Assembly: GCA_020355985.1 (NCBI GenBank)
Contig: CP070628.1
Coordinates: 709,632-722,345 of the forward strand
DNA length: 12,714 bases
DNA from: Nitrospirota bacterium
GTDB taxonomy: Bacteria; Nitrospirota; Nitrospiria; Nitrospirales; UBA8639
Direction: 5' to 3'
The notes under the pieces were generated by a model. That model had not been told where the DNA came from, made no database searches, and worked only from the letters and a program-made list of their open reading frames with translations. Positions 7,881 through 12,714 of this stretch are shown piece after piece (the stretch's first letter is position 1; each line of letters starts with the position of its first letter). The translations under genes and the position numbers were made by a program.

Positions 7881-8741
7881 ATGTCAAGAACTTTAGACCC
7901 CTCCAAAGCGGGGACCCCTCAACGAGATTACCCCACGATGTTCCTTTTCGGATTAATCGTACTAGCCACCATTGTGGGATTACCTATGTATGCCTATTTC
8001 TATGATTTTACCTGGGTCGACTGGACCATGTTTGTGTCGTTATACATGATCACCGGGCTTGGTATTACAGTTGGATATCATCGTTTGATTACGCATAGGG
8101 CTTTCAAGTGCCCGGAATGGGTAAAATTCACCTTTTTAATAGCCGGGGGTATGGCCCTAGAAAATTCTGCTCTACGATGGGCTGGTGATCATATTCGGCA
8201 TCATGCTCGTTGCGACCAACCCGAAGACCCTTATAACGCGACATTAGGATTTTGGCATAGCCATTGTGGATGGATTTTTTGGAAGGACCCGAACCGTGAC
8301 CCAAAATATGCTACGCGTCTCTTACAAGATCCGTTGATCGTGTGGCAAAATCGGTATTATCTTCCGATTGTGCTGACTGGTCTCTTCCTCCCTTTTGTTG
8401 TTGGATGGCTCTACAACGGATGGATTGGTGCAATTGGTTGTTTTCTATTAGCAGGCTTGGCTCGCACATTCTTTGTCTTAAACTCCACTTTTTTCATTAA
8501 TTCAATCTGCCACATTTGGGGTGACCAACCTCATGGGACGTCAAACTCAAGCCGAGACAGTTGGTGGATTTCCCTTCTGACGTTTGGAGAGGGTTATCAC
8601 AACTATCACCACATGTATCAAAGCGATTATCGCAACGGCATCCGGTGGTATAATTTTGATCCGTCAAAGTGGTTGATCTGGACGCTAAGCAAATTTGGCT
8701 TGGCCTACGATCTTCGTCGCCAATCAAACAGCGAAACCTAG
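7881..8741 (+). CDS. Membrane fatty-acid desaturase, acyl-CoA delta-9 type
   Basis: A 286-residue di-iron membrane desaturase that would introduce a cis double bond into a saturated acyl chain, using oxygen and electrons from a redox partner, to adjust membrane fluidity. All histidine boxes are present: HRLITH (67-72), HIRHH (104-108), NSICH (207-211) and HNYHH (240-244), the pattern of the stearoyl-CoA/DesC-like delta-9 group. Hydrophobic segments near 19-40, 48-65, 82-95, 160-180 and 183-203 fit the usual four-helix topology, with the boxes on the cytoplasmic face. It is monocistronic in appearance: a hairpin after ahcY and 307 nt precede it, and 171 nt separate it from argD. No fused cytochrome b5 or ferredoxin domain is present, so an external electron donor is needed. 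Regiospecificity is inferred only from family resemblance. It implies an organism that meets oxygen. Confidence 0.92.
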   Translation: MSRTLDPSKAGTPQRDYPTMFLFGLIVLATIVGLPMYAYFYDFTWVDWTMFVSLYMITGLGITVGYHRLITHRAFKCPEWVKFTFLIAGGMALENSALRWAGDHIRHHARCDQPEDPYNATLGFWHSHCGWIFWKDPNRDPKYATRLLQDPLIVWQNRYYLPIVLTGLFLPFVVGWLYNGWIGAIGCFLLAGLARTFFVLNSTFFINSICHIWGDQPHGTSNSSRDSWWISLLTFGEGYHNYHHMYQSDYRNGIRWYNFDPSKWLIWTLSKFGLAYDLRRQSNSET

Positions 8742-8821
8742 CACCAAATCTCATCTCCTCAAAACCTCAGGCTCACGCACTCTTCGAAATCGCCTCCCTG
8801 TTGGGTTACTTTTCCAAAGCC

Positions 8822-8853
8822 TAGGACATTTAGGATTTCCTTTTCAGGTCCTA
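8822..8853 (+). promoter_or_regulatory. Inverted repeat upstream of argD
   Basis: TAGGAC (8822-8827) and GTCCTA (8848-8853) are perfect inverted copies separated by 20 nt, ending 21 nt before the short leader ORF. This could be an operator for the arginine operon or a leader stem. I found no convincing -35/-10 pair in the 171 nt between the desaturase and argD. Confidence 0.25.
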
Positions 8854-8874
8854 ATTGCAGAAAGAAGAGGTCGT

Positions 8875-8916
8875 ATGATAAATTCGCCTGTATTTATGCG
8901 GGTTTTAGAAACATGA
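8875..8916 (+). CDS. Putative 13-residue leader peptide overlapping argD
   Basis: A short frame, MINSPVFMRVLET, starts 4 nt after a strong purine ribosome binding site (AAGAAGAGG, 8862-8870). Its stop codon overlaps the argD start as ATGA (8913-8916). argD itself has no clear Shine-Dalgarno sequence, so ribosomes finishing this peptide could restart on argD, making it a coupling or leader ORF. It contains only one arginine codon (CGG), so classical arginine attenuation by codon stalling is not obvious. It may be chance; conservation of the frame in relatives would decide. Confidence 0.35.
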   Translation: MINSPVFMRVLET

Positions 8917-10106
8917 TTGCTACGGAAATTCAAGAAAACGCAGCAGAATATTTGATGAATACCTATACCCGCCTCCCATTAATAATCGAACGAGGTCAGG
9001 GATGCCTGGTGTATGACGCCGAAGGCCGCGAATATCTTGACTGCGTGGCCGGCATTGCCGTGAATATCTTGGGCCATGCACATCCAGATATTGTTGCCGC
9101 TATTACCCGACAGGCCCGGCAACTGATCCATACGTCCAATCTGTTTTATACCGAACCACAAACCCAAATGGCTGAACGGCTCGTCGAGCATTCCTTTGCA
9201 GACAAGGTATTTTTCTGTAACAGCGGAGCTGAAGCCAATGAAGCCGCAATTAAATTAGCTCGACGCTACGCTCACAAGACATTTGGTCCTGAGCGGTTTG
9301 AAATTCTGACAACGCTGAACTCCTTTCATGGACGAACTTTGGCCAGTCTCACGGCCACCGGCCAACCCACATTACAAGAAGGCTTCGGCCCCATGGTGCC
9401 TGGGTTCCGATACGTTCCTTTTAATAATTTCGAAATATTAGAAGCGACTATTTCCCCACAAACGGCCGCCATTATGCTCGAACCTATTCAGGCTGAAGGC
9501 GGTGTAGTCGTTCCTGATGTTGATTACATGAAGAAGGTTCGAAAGCTTTGCCACGAGCGGAAAATCCTTCTGATTTTTGATGAAGTCCAGACAGGTATGG
9601 GACGCACAGGGACACTTTTTGCATATGAACAATTTGGCATTCAGCCAGATATCATGACCCTGGCCAAAGGCCTCGGTGGAGGAGTCCCGATTGGAGCTTG
9701 TCTAGCCACGGACACCGTGGCCGCGGCATTTGAACCCGGCACGCATGCTTCCACCTTCGGAGGTAATCCTTTGGCCTGTGCCGCAGCCCTGAAAGTGTTA
9801 GATCTGCTCATCGATGGTGGCAAACTTGATCAGGGCCGAAGGGCCGGCGAATACCTCGCCAAGGGTTTAACTAAGCTTTCTGAACAATTTTCTTGTATTC
9901 GGGAATCTCGGGGAATAGGCCTCTTACAAGGTTTGGAGTTAACTATTGACGGAAAATCCTTTGTCATGGAATGCCTTGAACGAAGAGTGCTTATAAATTG
10001 TACCATGGGACGCGTGCTCCGATTTGTGCCGCCCTTCATCATCAGCAACTCCCAAATTGATCGATTATTGGCTGTCCTATCTGAAGCCTTTTCTAAACGG
10101 AAATAA
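8913..10106 (+). CDS. argD: Acetylornithine aminotransferase
   Basis: A PLP-dependent class-III aminotransferase that converts N-acetylglutamate 5-semialdehyde to N-acetylornithine with glutamate as amino donor; the same fold can also serve lysine biosynthesis as succinyldiaminopimelate aminotransferase. The 397 residues equal the family norm. Motifs: CNSGAEANEAAIKLAR (102-117), SFHGRT (137-142), FDEVQTGMGRTG (222-233) with the cofactor-contacting Asp223, the Schiff-base lysine in LAKGLGGGVPIG (Lys252), and ASTFGGNPLACAAA (279-292). It opens the arg operon; argF starts 3 nt after its stop codon. The ATG at 8913 lacks a good ribosome binding site and is overlapped by a short leader frame. Acetylornithine rather than ornithine or GABA specificity is inferred mainly from the argFGH neighbours. 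Confidence 0.95.
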   Translation: MIATEIQENAAEYLMNTYTRLPLIIERGQGCLVYDAEGREYLDCVAGIAVNILGHAHPDIVAAITRQARQLIHTSNLFYTEPQTQMAERLVEHSFADKVFFCNSGAEANEAAIKLARRYAHKTFGPERFEILTTLNSFHGRTLASLTATGQPTLQEGFGPMVPGFRYVPFNNFEILEATISPQTAAIMLEPIQAEGGVVVPDVDYMKKVRKLCHERKILLIFDEVQTGMGRTGTLFAYEQFGIQPDIMTLAKGLGGGVPIGACLATDTVAAAFEPGTHASTFGGNPLACAAALKVLDLLIDGGKLDQGRRAGEYLAKGLTKLSEQFSCIRESRGIGLLQGLELTIDGKSFVMECLERRVLINCTMGRVLRFVPPFIISNSQIDRLLAVLSEAFSKRK

Positions 10107-10109
10107 CTC

Positions 10110-11111
10110 ATGGCCTCAACTAGTCCGTCCAAAGGAAGCCGTCGCTCCACGTCTGCCTCACAAAGGAAAGCGCAGCAGCTTCCCAAAGACTTATTGACGG
10201 TTGGGGATATTCCCAGGAAAAAAGTTCAAGACTTAATCACCTTGGCTAAAAGGTTGAAAGCTACCCATGGCAAAGGCAGGCCTGTTTTTCCCCTAAGAGG
10301 AAAAACGCTAGGATTAATATTTGAAAAACCCTCAACACGCACACGCGTGTCCTTTGAAGCCGGAATGAATCAATTGGGTGGCCAAGCCCTATTCTTGGCC
10401 TCGGAAAAAATACAACTCAGCCGAGGAGAAAGTTTAGCTGACACCGCCAAAGTACTCTCTCGTTACGTAGATGGGTTAGTGGTGAGAACTTTTGACCAAT
10501 CTGCATTGGAGGAATGGGCTCAGCATACTTCGATTCCGGTGATTAATGGCCTCACAGATCATTGTCATCCCTGCCAGGCATTAGCAGACCTTCTCACCAT
10601 TGTAGAAAATAAGGGGCGGGCGAAAGGATTAAAATTGGCCTACATTGGAGATGGGAATAATATTACGCACTCGCTTCTTGAAGTAGGGGCAAAGGTCGGG
10701 ATGCACGTATCTGTGGGATGCCCCCAGGGTTATGAACCTGATAACAACATTGTGAAGCGAGCCAAAACAGAAGGGGCTCAAACTGGAGCCACAATTGAAA
10801 TTACCCATGATCCAATGATAGCCGCAAAAAATGCGGATGCGATTTATACCGATGTGTGGATCAGCATGGGGCAAGAAGACGAACATCAACCACGAATGGC
10901 AGCCTTTTCGCCCTATCAAGTCAACAATCAGTTAATGAAACAGGCTAAACCAAATGCTGTAGTCCTTCACTGTCTGCCTGCGCATCGAGGAGAAGAAATT
11001 ACTGCAGAGGTATTAGATGGAACCCAATCCGTCGTCTTAGACCAGGCAGAAAATCGTCTACATATACAAAAAGCTATCTTGCTTGAATGGCTAGGAAAGA
11101 AGAATTCATGA
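10110..11111 (+). CDS. argF: Ornithine carbamoyltransferase
   Basis: Transfers the carbamoyl group of carbamoyl phosphate to ornithine, giving citrulline. The family's binding motifs are all visible: carbamoyl-phosphate loop [13 protein letters not shown] (71-83), HPCQ (153-156), DGNN (181-184), DVWISMGQE (248-256) and the ornithine-binding HCLPAHRG (287-294) with its catalytic cysteine. At 333 residues it is slightly longer than the usual 305-320 because of an N-terminal tail of about 23 residues ([20 protein letters not shown]...) rich in Ser, Arg and Lys without acidic residues. The catalytic domain begins near [11 protein letters not shown] (24-34). The tail is coded right after argD (3-nt gap); no ATG or GTG near residue 24 offers a shorter start, so the tail looks real. 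The HCLP motif argues for ornithine rather than aspartate as substrate. Confidence 0.96.
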   Translation: MASTSPSKGSRRSTSASQRKAQQLPKDLLTVGDIPRKKVQDLITLAKRLKATHGKGRPVFPLRGKTLGLIFEKPSTRTRVSFEAGMNQLGGQALFLASEKIQLSRGESLADTAKVLSRYVDGLVVRTFDQSALEEWAQHTSIPVINGLTDHCHPCQALADLLTIVENKGRAKGLKLAYIGDGNNITHSLLEVGAKVGMHVSVGCPQGYEPDNNIVKRAKTEGAQTGATIEITHDPMIAAKNADAIYTDVWISMGQEDEHQPRMAAFSPYQVNNQLMKQAKPNAVVLHCLPAHRGEEITAEVLDGTQSVVLDQAENRLHIQKAILLEWLGKKNS

Positions 11112-12373
11112 AACACCGTCCGGTTTCGAGTCGTTCCACCGTGAAAATCTCCCGCAATACCCGATCAGCCAGGCGGCCCAAAGTCGTGTTGGCCTACTCG
11201 GGGGGACTAGATACTTCGATCATTCTGCATTGGCTTAAAGAGGAAAAAGGGTGCGACGTCATCGCATTCTGTGCCGACTTGGGGCAGGGCGAAGATTTAC
11301 AGGACATTAGAAAAAAGGCCCTTCAAGTTGGTGCGATCAAAGCTTATGTCGAAGATCTCCGAGAAGAATTTGTCTCAGACTACGTCTTCCCCATGCTTCG
11401 AGGAAACGCAGTCTATGAAAGTTCCTACCTTCTGGGCACTTCCATAGCCAGACCTCTCATCGCCAAACGACAAGTGGAACTAGCGAAAAAGGAAAAGGCC
11501 AGCTTCCTCAGCCATGGTGCCACGGGAAAAGGGAATGATCAAGTCCGCTTTGAACTCACATTCGCCGCTCTGGCTCCAAACGTTCAAGTCATTGCTCCGT
11601 GGCGGGAATGGTCCATGAACTCTCGGCAAGATCTCATTGATTACGCTCAGCAGCATCACATTCCCATCACCGTCACCAATGCCAAACCATTTAGCATAGA
11701 CGCCAATTTGCTTCACTTTAGCTATGAAGGTGGGGTACTTGAAGACCCATGGGTGTCTCCACCAAAAGACATGTTTCAAATGACCACGTCCCCTCAAGAT
11801 GCACCCTCTACCCCCCAAACTCTTACGCTTCAATTCAAGAAGGGCGATCCCATCGCCGTTAATGACAAACTGCTGAACCCCGCCACCCTACTCCACCGAC
11901 TCAATCAATTTGGCGGAAAACACGGAATCGGGCGCGTCGATTTAGTTGAAAATCGGTTTGTAGGACTCAAATCTCGTGGAGTTTATGAGACACCTGGTGG
12001 GACGATTCTTCATATTGCTCGGCGGGCGTTGGAATCATTGACGCTTGATCGAGAAGTCGTACACCTACGAGACAGTCTTATGCCTCGCTATGCGGAACTC
12101 GTATATAATGGTTTTTGGTTTTCTCCAGAACGCCTTATGTTGCAGGCCGCATTTGACCGCGGGCAACAAAATGTGACGGGAACTGTTCGCGTCCAACTTT
12201 ACAAGGGCAATTGCACCGTGACCGGCCGGAAATCTGATCAATCGCTCTACCAGCAACACCTCGCCACATTTGAAGAAGGCTCTGGATACGATCAACAAGA
12301 TGCCGGTGGCTTTATCCGTCTGAATGCCTTACGCTTAGCCACCCGAACAGCGGTGCAAAAACCAACATGGTAA
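11108..12373 (+). CDS. argG: Argininosuccinate synthase
   Basis: Joins citrulline and aspartate at the cost of ATP (to AMP and pyrophosphate) to form argininosuccinate. Motifs: the P-loop of the N-type ATP pyrophosphatases AYSGGLDTS (29-37), [14 protein letters not shown] (137-150) and [19 protein letters not shown] (196-214). I chose the ATG at 11108, which overlaps the argF stop as ATGA and has AGGA/AAGAAG purines just upstream, giving 421 residues. An in-frame ATG at 11087 would add seven residues and overlap argF by 25 nt, which is less likely. The usual protein begins only a few residues before the P-loop (about 400 residues in total); here about 24 basic, Ser/Arg-rich residues precede it ([20 protein letters not shown]...), like those of ArgF and ArgH. 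argH follows after 19 nt. Confidence 0.96.
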   Translation: MKHRPVSSRSTVKISRNTRSARRPKVVLAYSGGLDTSIILHWLKEEKGCDVIAFCADLGQGEDLQDIRKKALQVGAIKAYVEDLREEFVSDYVFPMLRGNAVYESSYLLGTSIARPLIAKRQVELAKKEKASFLSHGATGKGNDQVRFELTFAALAPNVQVIAPWREWSMNSRQDLIDYAQQHHIPITVTNAKPFSIDANLLHFSYEGGVLEDPWVSPPKDMFQMTTSPQDAPSTPQTLTLQFKKGDPIAVNDKLLNPATLLHRLNQFGGKHGIGRVDLVENRFVGLKSRGVYETPGGTILHIARRALESLTLDREVVHLRDSLMPRYAELVYNGFWFSPERLMLQAAFDRGQQNVTGTVRVQLYKGNCTVTGRKSDQSLYQQHLATFEEGSGYDQQDAGGFIRLNALRLATRTAVQKPTW

Positions 12374-12392
12374 TTCCACTCATTTCTCTCAG

Positions 12393-12714
12393 ATGAAGAC
12401 TTCTCGACCGAAATCACCACGTAACCCTCAAACTCGGTCTTTGCCTCGGCCTCAACGCAGGCCCACCCAAAAACTAGACAAGATAAAACTCTGGGGAGGG
12501 CGATTCCTTAACCAGACGGACGCATTGGTCGAATCCTTCACAGCTTCTATCGGATTTGACTGTCGTCTCTATGAGTACGATATCGAAGGCAGTTTGGCGC
12601 ATTGCAAAACCTTGCAACGAGCGAAGGTGTTATCCGCACGCGAAAGCCACACTATCATCAAAGGATTGCACCAAATTCGAGAAGACATTCGCGCGGGCCG
12701 ACATACTTGGCAAG
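12393..12714 (+). CDS. argH: Argininosuccinate lyase, N-terminal part (cut by window edge)
   Basis: A frame open from the ATG at 12393 to the end of the window gives 107 residues. After a basic tail of about 30 residues (MKTSRPKSPRNPQTRSLPRP...) comes the family start KLWGGRF (33-39), then TDALVESFTASI (42-53) and YEYDIEGSLAHCKTLQRAKV, which match the N-terminal domain of argininosuccinate lyase, the fumarase/aspartase-fold enzyme that splits argininosuccinate to arginine and fumarate. The catalytic signature loop (GSSxMPxKxN) lies beyond the edge and cannot be checked. Its place 19 nt after argG supports the call. The ribosome binding site is weak (CTCTCAG before the ATG), so a start nearer to the conserved domain is conceivable, but no ATG or GTG codon in frame lies between residue 1 and KLWGGRF. 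Confidence 0.93.
   Translation, partial: MKTSRPKSPRNPQTRSLPRPQRRPTQKLDKIKLWGGRFLNQTDALVESFTASIGFDCRLYEYDIEGSLAHCKTLQRAKVLSARESHTIIKGLHQIREDIRAGRHTWQ

Noticed and set aside
8871..8900. Possible ArgR binding box (TGATAAATTCGC and nearby A/T-rich half)
   Set aside because: The match to the recalled TGAAT...ATTCA palindrome is too poor and the second half-site is missing.
8695..8916. 73-codon plus-strand frame bridging the desaturase end and the argD start
   Set aside because: The first part overlaps the desaturase C-terminus out of frame and has no domain. Only its last 13 codons, which have their own ribosome binding site, were kept as a possible leader peptide.
11087..11107. Upstream ATG start for argG
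   Set aside because: The ATG at 11108 forms a typical ATGA overlap with argF and has better purine spacing; the upstream one would give a 25-nt overlap.
11480..11833. 117-codon minus-strand open frame inside argG
   Set aside because: Antisense shadow of conserved argG motifs, no family resemblance.
1..12714. CRISPR arrays, tRNAs, transposon ends or prophage genes
   Set aside because: No regularly spaced direct repeats, tRNA-like cloverleaf, transposase motif or terminal inverted repeat was noticed anywhere in the window.

Overview
The window is ordinary bacterial chromosome with moderate GC. It shows no phage, plasmid or transposon signs. The mix of a methyl-cycle pair, a fatty-acid desaturase, a compact argDFGH operon and a stress/redox operon carrying protochlorophyllide-reductase-type C-terminal domains (PCP_red) suggests a free-living chemolithotroph, perhaps of the Nitrospirota. 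That placement is inference from gene content and recalled family patterns, and no marker gene in the window proves it.

Left part (1-4248, minus strand). A tightly coupled three-gene operon is read right to left. First is a 698-residue composite protein: two universal-stress-protein (Usp) domains, a PCP_red-like domain, a rubrerythrin-type rubredoxin knuckle and two more PCP_red-like domains. Next is a radical SAM/SPASM protein whose SPASM part resembles the heme-biosynthesis AhbD/NirJ group and which ends in a fourth PCP_red-like domain. Last is a small CopD-like four-helix membrane protein. Successive genes overlap by 8 nt and 1 nt. The edge holds the start of a further small membrane protein. 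This operon is the most unusual content of the window and looks like an undescribed redox or tetrapyrrole-related module.

Middle part (4249-8741). A 617-nt AT-rich divergent intergenic region separates that operon from metK (S-adenosylmethionine synthetase). ahcY (S-adenosylhomocysteine hydrolase) follows 125 nt later, so one locus makes the methyl donor and clears its product. Hairpins lie between the two genes and, as a perfect 15-bp stem, after ahcY. A membrane delta-9-type fatty-acid desaturase stands alone after a 352-nt spacer.

Right part (8875-12714). argD, argF, argG and argH (cut by the window edge) form an arginine operon with gaps or overlaps of 3, -4 and 19 nt. Together they run from N-acetylglutamate semialdehyde through ornithine and citrulline to argininosuccinate and arginine; argB, argC and argJ/argE are not here. 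A 13-codon ORF with a good ribosome binding site overlaps the argD start, which lacks one of its own. ArgF, ArgG and ArgH all begin with Ser/Arg/Lys-rich tails without acidic residues, which typical family members lack.

No tRNA, rRNA, CRISPR array, insertion sequence or recognisable riboswitch was seen.
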